Made by a program: the position numbers and the translations under genes
Assembly (NCBI GenBank): GCA_965219125.1
Contig: CBDCMO010000002.1
Location: 868,001-932,000, forward strand
Source of the DNA: JBBSOK01 sp965219125
Lineage (GTDB): Bacteria > Bacteroidota > Bacteroidia > Flavobacteriales > Flavobacteriaceae
Reading direction: 5' to 3'
Length of the DNA stretch: 64,000 nt
The notes under the pieces: generated by a model
What the model was told of the DNA's origin: nothing
What the model saw: only the letters and a program-made list of their open reading frames with translations
Database searches by the model: none
Part shown: positions 1-8,493 of the stretch, in pieces
Layout of the letters: every line of letters starts with the position of its first letter
Position numbering within the stretch: the stretch's first letter is position 1

Positions 1-722
1 AAAGAAAATAAGGGGTGCAATTTTAAGAGTGCGTTTTCATCAATTCCCTTTTCGCGCATTTCTTTTTTAACGCCTTCTTCGCCAATTTTATCCAATTTAT
101 CGAGAGCGACAGTAAAATCTATCAATTTATCTTCAGCCCCAATTACTTCAGCAATTCCGCTTAAAATTTTTCGGTTGTTTATTTTGATTTTCACACCTTC
201 AAGTTTCAACTTTGAAAAAACGGAATCATATAATTGAATTAACTCAACTTCCTGCCAAAGTGAAGTGCTACCAACAACATCTGCATCACATTGAAAAAAC
301 TCTCTGAAGCGTCCTTTTTGCGGTCTATCTGCTCGCCAAACAGGTTGCATTTGATACCGCTTAAACGGAAAATTAATTTCGTTTTGGTGCTGCACTACAT
401 ATCTCGCAAACGGTACTGTAAGATCGTAACGGAGGGCTTTTTCTGAAATTGAAGATGTTAATTTTAAACTATCTTTTTGTGAAAAAAGACTAACATCAAC
501 TTTGCTCAAAAAATCACCACTATTCAAAATTTTAAATATCAACCTATCTCCTTCATCACCATATTTTCCCATCAATGTTTCACTATTTTCAAACGATGGC
601 GTTTCTATGGGTTGAAAGCCGAAAAGTTTAAAACAATTTTTAATTATTTCGAAAATATAATTTCGTTTTGCTACTTCTTCGGGTGAAAAATCGCGCGTGC
701 CTTTGGGAATACTAGGTTTCAT
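1..722 (-). CDS. hisS: Histidyl-tRNA synthetase, N-terminal part (cut by window edge)
   Basis: Charges tRNA-His with histidine in the cytoplasm. The 240 codons present begin with an ATG at 722 and read MKPSIPKGTRDF, the usual HisRS opening. Class II motif 2 follows at about residues 130-140 (RPQKGRFREFFQCD) and is close to the family consensus. The reading frame runs off the left edge, so motif 3, the HisA motifs and the anticodon-binding domain lie outside. It is divergent from the permease gene at 821, with about 100 bp between them. The family call is secure. Confidence 0.95.
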   Translation of the reverse strand, partial: MKPSIPKGTRDFSPEEVAKRNYIFEIIKNCFKLFGFQPIETPSFENSETLMGKYGDEGDRLIFKILNSGDFLSKVDVSLFSQKDSLKLTSSISEKALRYDLTVPFARYVVQHQNEINFPFKRYQMQPVWRADRPQKGRFREFFQCDADVVGSTSLWQEVELIQLYDSVFSKLKLEGVKIKINNRKILSGIAEVIGAEDKLIDFTVALDKLDKIGEEGVKKEMREKGIDENALLKLHPLFS

Positions 723-820
723 TATTTGAAAATCAAAATTTAATTTAAAATGCAAATATCTTAATTAATAGTAACTTTATCGCAGTTTAACAGTCTAATG
801 GTTGTAAACCAAAAATAAAT

Positions 821-2062
821 ATGTTCTCATTATTTCGGGAAAATGTACGTATAGCCCTCGATTCCATTAAAAGCCAGTTGCTTAGGACAATATTAACCAT
901 TGTTATTATCGGCATTGGCATTTGGGCGCTTGTTGGGATTTTAAGTGCTGTGCAGGCTTTGGAAAGTCTGATTTCCGGTAGTTTTGCATCTATGGGTTCA
1001 AACACATTTAATATTCAGCAATATGAATTTGATGTGCAAAGCAATAACGGCGGCGAGGTTGCAAAGGTTAATCCAATAATTAATTATACCAATGTAAGGG
1101 AATTTAATGACCTTTATAGGTATCCTTTTAGTAAAACAGCTATTTCATTTCAAGGAACGGCAGGTGCAGAAGTTAAGTTTGAAGATAAAAAAACAGATCC
1201 CGAAGTTCAAGTTTTTGGCGTGAATGAAAATTTTCTTGAGAATACAGGAACAAAGATAGACGACGGAAGAAACTTTAATGTTTTTGATATACAGAACAAT
1301 AATAATGTTTGTTTAATTGGTTCAGATTTTTTGAAGAGTTTATTTGAAAATGATAACCCAATTGGGAAAACATTAAGCGTTCGCGGTGTTAAATTTAAAG
1401 TAATTGGCGTGCTTGAATCCAAGGGCTCAACTTTTGGGAACAACCAGGATTTGAAGATTTTAATACCTATACAAGTTGCTAGAGGTATTTTTACCGCACC
1501 CAATATTAATTATACTATAAGTGTAAAAGTTGACGATAAAGAAATGATGCAAGGAGCACAAGATGCGGCAATTGTAACGTTTAGAAATATTAGAGGTTTA
1601 AATCCCATTGAAAAAAACAATTTTGGATTAGAACGAAGCGATGATCTTTTAAATAAAATTGGAAAAATTTCCGGCTATTTGCAAGTAGCAGCTTGGATTA
1701 TTAGCATAATTACCATTTTAGGGTCATCCATTGCTTTGATGAACATTATGTTGGTTTCTGTAACCGAACGTACGCGCGAAATTGGAGTGAGAAAGGCGCT
1801 TGGCGCAAAAAGTTCAACAATTTCCACACAATTTTTTATCGAGACAATTGTAATCGGGCAATTTGGAAGTATTTTGGGAATAATTTTAGGCGTAATTACC
1901 GGTTTTATTTTTGCTAAGGTTTTAGGATCTAGCTTTCAACTTCCTGTAACACCAATGATTTGGGCTACTATTATCACATTCATTGTAGCAATAGTTGCGG
2001 GATCTTATCCGGCATCAAAAGCGGCAAAATTAGACCCAATTGAGAGTTTGAGATATGAATAA
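821..2062 (+). CDS. ABC transporter permease, MacB/FtsX type
   Basis: Inner-membrane permease of the MacB/LolCE-like class, which uses ATP hydrolysis by a separate subunit to drive movements in the periplasm rather than true transmembrane transport. At 413 aa it shows the full layout: one membrane segment near residues 17-40, a periplasmic MacB-type core to about 275, then an FtsX domain with three more segments. The short loop ending in VTERTREIGVRKALGA, between segments 2 and 3, is the family hallmark. No ATPase gene lies next to it, so the partner and substrate are unknown. The start MFSLFRENVRIAL is typical. Confidence 0.88.
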   Translation: MFSLFRENVRIALDSIKSQLLRTILTIVIIGIGIWALVGILSAVQALESLISGSFASMGSNTFNIQQYEFDVQSNNGGEVAKVNPIINYTNVREFNDLYRYPFSKTAISFQGTAGAEVKFEDKKTDPEVQVFGVNENFLENTGTKIDDGRNFNVFDIQNNNNVCLIGSDFLKSLFENDNPIGKTLSVRGVKFKVIGVLESKGSTFGNNQDLKILIPIQVARGIFTAPNINYTISVKVDDKEMMQGAQDAAIVTFRNIRGLNPIEKNNFGLERSDDLLNKIGKISGYLQVAAWIISIITILGSSIALMNIMLVSVTERTREIGVRKALGAKSSTISTQFFIETIVIGQFGSILGIILGVITGFIFAKVLGSSFQLPVTPMIWATIITFIVAIVAGSYPASKAAKLDPIESLRYE

Positions 2063-2188
2063 AAAAAGTTGGCAGTCGCAGTATTAAGTAAATAATAGTA
2101 TCATTTGAATATTATCAGCAACTTTAATTTTTAAAATACCTCATTTTGTATTTTACTGCAAACTGTTATCTGCTACTGTCAACTTTTT
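2063..2188. repeat. Long-range imperfect inverted repeat between convergent genes
   Basis: Arms at 2063-2081 and 2170-2188 match at 17 of 19 positions when one is reverse-complemented (AAAAAGTTGGCAGTCGCAG against AAAAAGTTGACAGTAGCAG). About 88 nt lie between them. The right arm overlaps the stop codon of the minus-strand gene, and the left arm starts just after the permease stop. It could act as a two-way transcript end, but the loop is too large for a classic terminator. Confidence 0.55.
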
Positions 2189-2663
2189 ATTCATTACTTA
2201 CAATATCTTCAAAATATTTAAAAAGATCCCCTTTTGTAATAACTGAACCTTGCTGAATTAGCACAAAAATATCCTTATTTCTATCTTCTGAAATTGCTTT
2301 AGTAGAAGTATAAAGTGTCACAGAATCATCGTAGAGATTCTGTTGAAGCCACTTATAACCGTAGTCTGATGTTATATCTATATTCGTATCTTCTATTTTA
2401 ATGCCTATCAATTCCATCGAAGTGTTAGAAATTTGAAATAGCATTAATTGCTGAGGAGAAATATGTTCAAGATATTTTACTTTGTTTAAGACACCTTCCC
2501 AAATTAAATCGCTAAAAATATCTAACTCTTGCTCGGCGGCTTCACTATTTTTATTCTTAATCTCATCCCATTCCTTTGCGGTAATGGATTGGCTTGCAAG
2601 AAAATTTATAAATTCTTGATGTAATTCTTCAAATTGTTCCTTACTTAATCTGGCGTATTTCAT
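2187..2663 (-). CDS. Conserved hypothetical protein, DUF6495-like
   Basis: A 158-aa soluble acidic protein with no signal peptide or membrane segment. It opens MKYARLSKEQFEELHQEF, which I associate from memory with the DUF6495 family of Bacteroidota. That assignment is recall, not a search result. The sequence is predicted mixed alpha/beta with no cysteines and no catalytic motif I recognise. It lies downstream of the ribosomal operon on the same strand, but a terminator at 2794-2827 separates them, so it is probably transcribed alone. Function unknown. Confidence 0.7.
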   Translation of the reverse strand: MKYARLSKEQFEELHQEFINFLASQSITAKEWDEIKNKNSEAAEQELDIFSDLIWEGVLNKVKYLEHISPQQLMLFQISNTSMELIGIKIEDTNIDITSDYGYKWLQQNLYDDSVTLYTSTKAISEDRNKDIFVLIQQGSVITKGDLFKYFEDIVSNE

Positions 2664-2793
2664 TTTATAAGATTTGAGATATTAGAAGTGAGATTTGGAT
2701 GAGGGATATTTGTTATTATAATCGGACTTAAAGTTTTTTTCAGTTTCGTCCTTGACTGCGACTGCGACTTCCACTAAAATTCAATTTTTCAAA

Positions 2794-2827
2794 TAAAAAA
2801 AAGCCTCTTTCAGTTAAGAAAAAGACT
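2794..2827 (-). terminator. Rho-independent terminator of the rpsF-rpsR-rplI operon
   Basis: Read on the minus strand, a 10-bp stem (2818-2827 with 2802-2811, two G-U pairs) encloses a 6-nt loop. An A-rich stretch on the plus strand at 2794-2801 follows, giving a U-tract in the RNA. It begins 23 bp after the rplI stop. Confidence 0.75.
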
Positions 2828-2849
2828 CTTTTATTCAATAATAAAAATT

Positions 2850-3302
2850 TTATTTCGCTTCCGCTACCACATCAAAATTAAATGATGTTATTACGTTTCT
2901 ATGAAAACGAATGGTTGCTTCGTATTGTCCAGTTCTTTTCACGTTACCGCCGGCAACTGAAATATACTTTTTCTCAATACTTACGCCTTCTTTTTCTAGA
3001 GCTTCTGCAATATCCGCAGTGGTTATAGAGCCAAACAATTTGTCTCCTTCACCTGTTTTTGCTACAATTTTTAATTCTAGTCCGCTAACTTTATCAGCTA
3101 CTTTTTGAGCCTCATCTACGGCTTTCTTTTCTTTAAAAGCACGTTGCTTCATCGTTTCGGCCAGCATTTTTTTGGCTGAAGGAGTAGCTAACAAAGCGTG
3201 CCCTTGTGGAATTAAAAAGTTTCTTCCGTATCCACTTTTTACTGTAACTAAATCGTCAGTAAATCCTAGATTTTCTACGTCTTTTTTTAATATAATTTCC
3301 AT
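2850..3302 (-). CDS. rplI: 50S ribosomal protein L9
   Basis: L9 binds 23S rRNA domain V at the base of the L1 stalk and helps hold the reading frame. The 150-aa length is normal. The N-terminal rRNA-binding lobe carries the signature GYGRNFLIPQGHALLAT at about residues 24-40. A long helix (about 41-75) connects it to the C-terminal lobe. It is the third gene of a compact operon, 15 bp after rpsR, and ends at a strong terminator. Confidence 0.97.
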   Translation of the reverse strand: MEIILKKDVENLGFTDDLVTVKSGYGRNFLIPQGHALLATPSAKKMLAETMKQRAFKEKKAVDEAQKVADKVSGLELKIVAKTGEGDKLFGSITTADIAEALEKEGVSIEKKYISVAGGNVKRTGQYEATIRFHRNVITSFNFDVVAEAK

Positions 3303-3317
3303 AATTATCGCTGCTTT

Positions 3318-3614
3318 TTATTTTAATAAATCGGCTACATACGGCATAAGTGCCAAATGACGCGCTCTTTTAACTGCCACAGCAACCTTACGTTGATACT
3401 TAAGTGACGTACCTGTTAATCTACGTGGTAAAATTTTACCTTGTTCATTTATAAACCTTAAAAGAAAGTCTGCATCTTTATAATCCACATATTTTATGCC
3501 CGATTTCTTGAACATGCAATATTTCTTGGTTTTATTGGTCTCTATGTTTAGCGGAGTTAGATAACGAATTTCGCCATCTTTTTTCCCTTTTGCTTGTTGT
3601 TGTAATGTTGCCAT
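3318..3614 (-). CDS. rpsR: 30S ribosomal protein S18
   Basis: S18 pairs with S6 on the platform of the small subunit. I chose the ATG at 3614, giving a 98-aa protein starting MATLQQQAKGKKDGEIRYLT. An in-frame extension upstream would overlap the end of rpsF and adds a lysine/arginine run with no family support. The body has the S18 core (RFINEQGKILPRRLTGTS, then KRARHLALMPY). Only 2 bp separate it from rpsF, so the two partners are probably translated in a coupled way. Confidence 0.96.
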   Translation of the reverse strand: MATLQQQAKGKKDGEIRYLTPLNIETNKTKKYCMFKKSGIKYVDYKDADFLLRFINEQGKILPRRLTGTSLKYQRKVAVAVKRARHLALMPYVADLLK

Positions 3615-3616
3615 AA

Positions 3617-3955
3617 TTATGCTGATTTTTTTTCGCGATTTCTTCTTTTTTCTGCCCAAGCAATTGCGAATTTGTCTAAGCTTACAGTTAGATAACGCAT
3701 AAAACGCTCATCTCTTTTAAAGGCTAATTCTAGCTCGTGTACTGCTGTACCTTCTACAGTGTACTCAAACAAATGGTAAAAACCACTCTTTTTGTTTTGG
3801 ATAGGATACGCTAATTTTTTTAGCCCCCAATTTTCTTTGGATATCATCTCAGCTCCTTTAGAAACAAGAAAATCTTCGTATTTCTTTACTGTTTCCTTTA
3901 TCTGATCTTCAGATAAAACGGGATTTAAGATGAAAACAGTTTCATAATGATTCAT
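3617..3955 (-). CDS. rpsF: 30S ribosomal protein S6
   Basis: First gene of the rpsF-rpsR-rplI operon, with the standard S6 opening MNHYETVFILNPVLSEDQ and the ferredoxin-like alpha/beta fold pattern over 112 aa. It contains LKKLAYPIQNKKSGFYHLFE, typical of S6. A near-perfect Bacteroidota promoter lies upstream at 4001-4031, giving a leader of about 40 nt. As is usual in this phylum the operon has no ssb or priB between rpsF and rpsR. Confidence 0.97.
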   Translation of the reverse strand: MNHYETVFILNPVLSEDQIKETVKKYEDFLVSKGAEMISKENWGLKKLAYPIQNKKSGFYHLFEYTVEGTAVHELELAFKRDERFMRYLTVSLDKFAIAWAEKRRNREKKSA

Positions 3956-4000
3956 ATAAAATCTATTAAGTTATTTTCTCTGCGCCTTGCAAAGAGCGTG

Positions 4001-4031
4001 CAAAAATAATACTTTATTTTCGATTTACAAA
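4001..4031 (-). promoter_or_regulatory. Promoter of the rpsF operon (TTTG-N19-TAnnTTTG)
   Basis: On the minus strand TTTG (4031-4028), a 19-nt spacer and TATTTTTG (4008-4001) match the Bacteroidota housekeeping sigma consensus exactly in motif and spacing. Transcription should start near 3995. Confidence 0.8.
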
Positions 4032-4162
4032 GTGGCTGTCAACCATCTTTATAAATAACAATGGATATTTATTTAGTAATCTACTTTTACCAAAAACGTA
4101 TAAAAGTTGCCGTTTATCGAATAATTTACTAATATTGTTTTACTTTTCACTTTTATTAAAAT

Positions 4163-4876
4163 ATGCAAGACCAACCATTACGCTGTATTATTGTAGACGA
4201 TTCTAGATTGCAACGTCTTTCAATTGTAAAACTTATTCAAGACCACACGGCTCTTAAGCTTGTGGCAGAGTATAATAATGCTGTAGAAGCAAAAGTTGGA
4301 CTAGCCGACAATAAAATTGATCTCGTATTTTTAGACATTGAAATGCCTGTTTTATCAGGTTTTGATTTTTTGGATAATCTAGAATCTAAGCCGGAAGTTA
4401 TTTTTGTTACAGGAAAAACTAAATATGCCTTCAAGGCATTTGATTATGACGCGCTAGATTTTCTTCAAAAGCCAATATCCAAAAACCGCTTTTTAAGTGC
4501 TATTCATAAAGCCGAAACAATATTCAAACTTAAAAATGATGAAGGATTTGAAGAAGAAGAATTTATATTTGTAAAAAGCAACCTGAAAAAAAGAAAGGTT
4601 TTCTTAAATGAATTGCGCTATGTTGAAGCACTTGGAGATTACGTGAAATTAGTGACGGATCACGATTCTATGGTTGTACTTTCTACAATGAAATCTTTTA
4701 ATGACCTTTTGCCTGCCGATAAATTTTTGCGCATTCATAAATCATATATAATAAATCTTGAAAAGGTTGTAAAATATAACAGCAAAACGGTTGAACTTGG
4801 CAAAGATAGCCTTCCAATAAGCAGATATAGAAAAGAAGAACTTTCTAAAGCGCTAGATTTGCTAGAAAGTAACTAA
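4163..4876 (+). CDS. LytTR-family response regulator
   Basis: A 237-aa two-component regulator. The receiver domain (about 6-122) shows the acidic pair D12-D13, the phosphoacceptor D58 in LVFLDIEMP, and the conserved lysine in FLQKPIS. A LytTR DNA-binding domain follows (about 138-235, with RYVEALGDYVKLVT and FLRIHKSYIINLEKV). No histidine kinase is adjacent, so this is an orphan regulator whose sensor lies elsewhere. It converges on priA; the TAA stop here and the TAG stop of priA share two bases, leaving no room for a separate terminator. Confidence 0.93.
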   Translation: MQDQPLRCIIVDDSRLQRLSIVKLIQDHTALKLVAEYNNAVEAKVGLADNKIDLVFLDIEMPVLSGFDFLDNLESKPEVIFVTGKTKYAFKAFDYDALDFLQKPISKNRFLSAIHKAETIFKLKNDEGFEEEEFIFVKSNLKKRKVFLNELRYVEALGDYVKLVTDHDSMVVLSTMKSFNDLLPADKFLRIHKSYIINLEKVVKYNSKTVELGKDSLPISRYRKEELSKALDLLESN

Positions 4877-7323
4877 TAGCTATCTACATCAATTAGTAAA
4901 TGTACCGTACTAAATTCTTTTATTCCATTAAAAGCTCGCTGTACATTGTCAATATATTTTTTGGTTTTTTCCAGCGATTGTTTTTTAGGGATTTTAATAA
5001 GTACATTAGTAATATACATATTCCTTATTCTGCTAACCGGTGGTGCTTCTGGGCCTAAAATGTTTTCTTTTAATTGTAATCGTAATCCTTCCGCGAACCA
5101 AGTAGCGGCCATTTCTATTTTGTGTAAATCTCGGTGTTTAAATGTAAGGCGAATAAGTTTATAAAATGGTGGATATTTAAATTGGTAACGCTCTTCATTC
5201 TGCATTTTATACATTCCAACATAGTCATTCTCGCAGACCTTTTGTAAAATTCGGTGTTGCGGATTATAGGTTTGTATTAAAACTTTACCCTGTTTTTTAG
5301 TACGTCCTGCCCTACCCGAAACTTGTTGCAGTAGTTGATAACTACGTTCGTGCGCCCTAAAATCTGGGAAATACAAAAGATTGTCCGCATTCATTACACC
5401 AACCAAACCAATATTTCTAAAATCCAATCCTTTCGCCAACATTTGTGTACCCACCAAAATATCAATTTCTTGATTTTCCAATTTTTCAATAATCTTTGCG
5501 TAGGCGTGTTTTCCCTTCATTGTATCTTGATCCATCCGCGCGATATTGGAAGTTGGAAAAAGCGTATTAAGCTCTGTTTCAATTTGCTCAGTTCCAAAAC
5601 CTTTCGTATCTAAAGTCTCGCTACCACAGGCTATACATTCTTTTATCATCGCCATATGATAACCGCAGTAATGGCAACGCAATTGGTTTTTGTACTGATG
5701 ATAGGTTAAGCTTACATCGCAATTGGGGCATTGTGGTGTAACGCCGCACGTTGTACATTCTATTATAGGAGAAAAACCACGGCGATTTTGAAACAACATA
5801 ACTTGTTCACCAAAGGCCAACGTTTTTTTAATTTCTTCAATTAACTGATCGCTAAAATGACCTGTCATCTGTTTTTTAATGTGCTTGATTTTAATATCCA
5901 CCAATTCTATTTCAGGCATTACTACATCGCCAAATCTTTTGGTTAACGAAATCAGACCATATTTACCCGCTTTAGCGTTGTGATAACTTTCTAAACTTGG
6001 TGTTGCCGAACCCAAAATTACTTTGGCTTTGTGAATATTTGCCAGCACAATCGCACTGTCGCGCGCGTGATATCTCGGTGCAGGATTATATTGTTTAAAA
6101 GACGGCTCGTGCTCTTCATCTATAATTATTAATCCCAAATTGGTAAATGGCAAAAACAAGGACGAACGCGCGCCCAATAATATTGAAGTTTTTGAACTAG
6201 TATCCAATAAATTATTCCACACCTCAACTCGCTCATTTAGCGAATATTTTGAATGATAAACAGAAACACGGTCTGAAAAATAATTTTGAAGCCTTGTAAT
6301 AAGTTGTGTAGTTAATGCAATTTCTGGCAACATATATAGCACTTGCATTCCCTTTGCCAAAGTTTCTTCAATAAGCTTTACATAAATTTCGGTTTTCCCG
6401 CTAGAGGTTACACCGTGAAGTAAACAAACATCATTTGTTTTGAATGAATTTTCAATTTCCCGCAAAGCAATTTGTTGATGTTCATTTAAGCCCTTCGGCT
6501 TGCTCGCCTTCCCTCCGTCATACTCAATTCTATCTTTTTGAATAAAATATTCTTCTAAAATACCTTTATCAATCAAAGCATTTACAATAGAAGTAGAAGC
6601 ATTACTTTCTTTTTCAAGGGCTGTTAACTCAATCGGTTTTTTTGTTTGTGCTTGTAACATAAAAACCGTCATTAACACATCTCGCTGTTTTGGCGCGTTT
6701 GATAATTTCTCTAATACCGCTTGTAATTTTTCTTCGGAAGTATTTTTTGAGGCTAATTTTATATATCTTTTAAATTTTGGTTTATAGGTTTCATAAACTT
6801 CTTCTTTTACCAAAATTATTTCCTTCGAAATCAAACTTTGAACAACGCTCACTACATTTTTTCTATCAAGAATATTTCGAATATCATTAATATGAAGACT
6901 TGGTTGATGTTGAAGTGCCTCAAAAACTAAAAATTCATCATCGCTAAATTTACTCTCGTCCGTATTTATCTTTTTTGAAAGCGTTATTATCGTTTCACTT
7001 TCCAACAAAAAAGCTGAAGGTAAGGCGGCGCGAATTACTTCTCCCAATGTGCACATATAATAGGTCGCCATCCATTGCCAGTGTTTTAATTGAATTAATG
7101 TAACAATGGGATGTGTATCTAAAATTTGGTCTATTTCTTTAGTTTCATAACCAACCGGCGCATTTGTATGAACTTTTACTACAATTGCAGTATAAACTTT
7201 AGATTTACCGAACGGAACAGCAACACGAAAGCCTATTTTTAATAGATTGGCGTTCTCTTCACTTATGCTATAAGTAAATTTTTGTTTAAGCGGTATCGGT
7301 AAGATTACGTCTATATAATTCAA
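4873..7323 (-). CDS. priA: Primosomal protein N', replication restart helicase PriA
   Basis: PriA recognises stalled forks and reloads the replicative helicase. The 816-aa protein has the N-terminal 3'-DNA-binding domain (opening MNYIDVILPIPLKQKFTY), Walker A GVTSSGKTE at about 304-312, the DEEH box with EPSFKQ, and the cysteine cluster (about 520-570, four CxxC pairs) that binds two zinc ions. The helicase C domain contains GTQMLAKGLDF and QVSGRAGR. It starts with TTG at 7323, the only sensible start for the family. It is convergent with the LytTR gene. Confidence 0.97.
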   Translation of the reverse strand: MNYIDVILPIPLKQKFTYSISEENANLLKIGFRVAVPFGKSKVYTAIVVKVHTNAPVGYETKEIDQILDTHPIVTLIQLKHWQWMATYYMCTLGEVIRAALPSAFLLESETIITLSKKINTDESKFSDDEFLVFEALQHQPSLHINDIRNILDRKNVVSVVQSLISKEIILVKEEVYETYKPKFKRYIKLASKNTSEEKLQAVLEKLSNAPKQRDVLMTVFMLQAQTKKPIELTALEKESNASTSIVNALIDKGILEEYFIQKDRIEYDGGKASKPKGLNEHQQIALREIENSFKTNDVCLLHGVTSSGKTEIYVKLIEETLAKGMQVLYMLPEIALTTQLITRLQNYFSDRVSVYHSKYSLNERVEVWNNLLDTSSKTSILLGARSSLFLPFTNLGLIIIDEEHEPSFKQYNPAPRYHARDSAIVLANIHKAKVILGSATPSLESYHNAKAGKYGLISLTKRFGDVVMPEIELVDIKIKHIKKQMTGHFSDQLIEEIKKTLAFGEQVMLFQNRRGFSPIIECTTCGVTPQCPNCDVSLTYHQYKNQLRCHYCGYHMAMIKECIACGSETLDTKGFGTEQIETELNTLFPTSNIARMDQDTMKGKHAYAKIIEKLENQEIDILVGTQMLAKGLDFRNIGLVGVMNADNLLYFPDFRAHERSYQLLQQVSGRAGRTKKQGKVLIQTYNPQHRILQKVCENDYVGMYKMQNEERYQFKYPPFYKLIRLTFKHRDLHKIEMAATWFAEGLRLQLKENILGPEAPPVSRIRNMYITNVLIKIPKKQSLEKTKKYIDNVQRAFNGIKEFSTVHLLIDVDSY

Positions 7324-7416
7324 TTAAAATTTCTGCATTAAGATTAGGTAAAAAATGAATATTTGTTGGTTGTACAATTTCGGAATAATAGATAGGAATT
7401 TAAAAAAAAATGAGAC

Positions 7417-7440
7417 AAAAAAGGCCGCCAAATGGCAGCC
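7417..7440 (-). terminator. Rho-independent terminator after the DUF2147 gene
   Basis: On the minus strand, GGCTGCC (7440-7434), a 4-nt loop and GGCGGCC (7429-7423) form a GC-rich 7-bp stem with one wobble, followed by six U residues. It closes the nadC-yihY-CHI-DUF2147 gene string. Confidence 0.85.
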
Positions 7441-7460
7441 GTTTTATTTATCAAAAAAAT

Positions 7461-7889
7461 CTATTCCACCCGAAGCCAGTATTGCGTTCTTCCGATGAGA
7501 GAAAAACCCATATAGCCGCGAACTTTTAATTTGTTCGGCTCTTCCAAAGTAAGATAACACTTGTACGTTTTACCAGTATTTGGATTTGTAATTTCTCCAT
7601 CATCATATTCATCTCCATCTTTTACAAGATTTTTGATTAAAACAAAACCTTGAAGTGGTTTTCCTTTGTCTTTTCCAGTACACAAATCGCAGATATCATC
7701 CCTTTTATTGGGATTTTTAATTTCAATAATCTTACCAAAAACCTTGTTTCCATTTTTGTATATCTCAATAACAGATTTCTGTTCACCTGTATTTTCATCA
7801 ACCGTTTTCCATTTACCAAATATATCTTGTGCAAAAACGGCTGTATTATTCAAAAGTAGAAAAAAAAGTATTGAAAGAAAAAACTTCAT
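7461..7889 (-). CDS. Secreted DUF2147 family protein
   Basis: A 142-aa protein with a signal peptide (MKFFLSILFFLLLNNTAVFA, cleavage near AFAQ). The mature part fits DUF2147: IFGKWKTVDENTG at the start, a CxxC (DICDLCTGKDKG) in the middle and a C-terminal GRTQYWLRVE, a lipocalin-like small beta-barrel pattern. I used the second ATG (7889), which puts the basic residue at the start of the signal peptide; an ATT-ATG context three codons earlier is possible. It is last in a same-strand gene string, 40 bp after the CHI-like gene. The family has no firm biochemical role. Confidence 0.82.
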   Translation of the reverse strand: MKFFLSILFFLLLNNTAVFAQDIFGKWKTVDENTGEQKSVIEIYKNGNKVFGKIIEIKNPNKRDDICDLCTGKDKGKPLQGFVLIKNLVKDGDEYDDGEITNPNTGKTYKCYLTLEEPNKLKVRGYMGFSLIGRTQYWLRVE

Positions 7890-7929
7890 TAAAATCAACT
7901 AAAATTAAGAATGGAAATTAAGACTTTGG

Positions 7930-8493
7930 TTATTTACCTAACATTGCGTTTTTTAATTTAGAATCTATGGGATCGTTGCCCAACCAAATTCCGAATAAAG
8001 CTTTTTTAAATGCCATTCCGCTAATTGTGCCCAATTCTTTATCATTTTTATAGGCAACACAGCCTTTACCTTTTTGATAGGTAATGTCAAACGTGTCTCC
8101 TTCTACTATAGGATCGCCAAAAAAGCCGATAAATTTTTTAATTTCTGAAGCTAATGGTTTTGTATTGTTGTTCATAGAAGCTTCGAAACCTTCTTCAACC
8201 GCTTCACTCATTGCTTCACTTGAAACAAAACCTGAAGTAACTACCAATCTAATGGCCATGGTTTCATCTGCATTTAATATTGATGAAGCATTGTTAGATT
8301 TATTCGTCAGATACAACCCGCCCGAATATAACTTTAAAACAATCGCCTTTTTACGAATTCCAGCGCCGTTAAGCATCAAATTTTCTGAATTAAAATTTAC
8401 TTTGTTAGGCAAGGTTGCTTCACCAACTTGTGTTTGTGCTGTTCTCAATTGCATTGTAAATACAGCTGCGAGGATAAATAAAAAGTTTTTCAT
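7930..8493 (-). CDS. Secreted chalcone isomerase-like protein
   Basis: A 187-aa protein with a signal peptide (cleaved near residue 19), so periplasmic or exported. The rest resembles bacterial chalcone isomerase-like (CHI-like) proteins: VGEATLPNKV, then LNGAGIRKKAIVLKLYSGGLYL, and a C-terminal GIWLGNDPIDSKLKNAMLG. Such bacterial members generally lack flavonoid cyclisation activity and may bind fatty acids; that is inference here. Its start codon overlaps the stop of the upstream yihY-like gene by 4 bp, suggesting coupled translation. Confidence 0.8.
   Translation of the reverse strand: MKNFLFILAAVFTMQLRTAQTQVGEATLPNKVNFNSENLMLNGAGIRKKAIVLKLYSGGLYLTNKSNNASSILNADETMAIRLVVTSGFVSSEAMSEAVEEGFEASMNNNTKPLASEIKKFIGFFGDPIVEGDTFDITYQKGKGCVAYKNDKELGTISGMAFKKALFGIWLGNDPIDSKLKNAMLGK

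Noticed and set aside
3615..3659. A 15-residue Lys/Arg-rich extension of S18
   Set aside because: It overlaps the 3' end of rpsF; ATG 3614 gives the standard S18 start.
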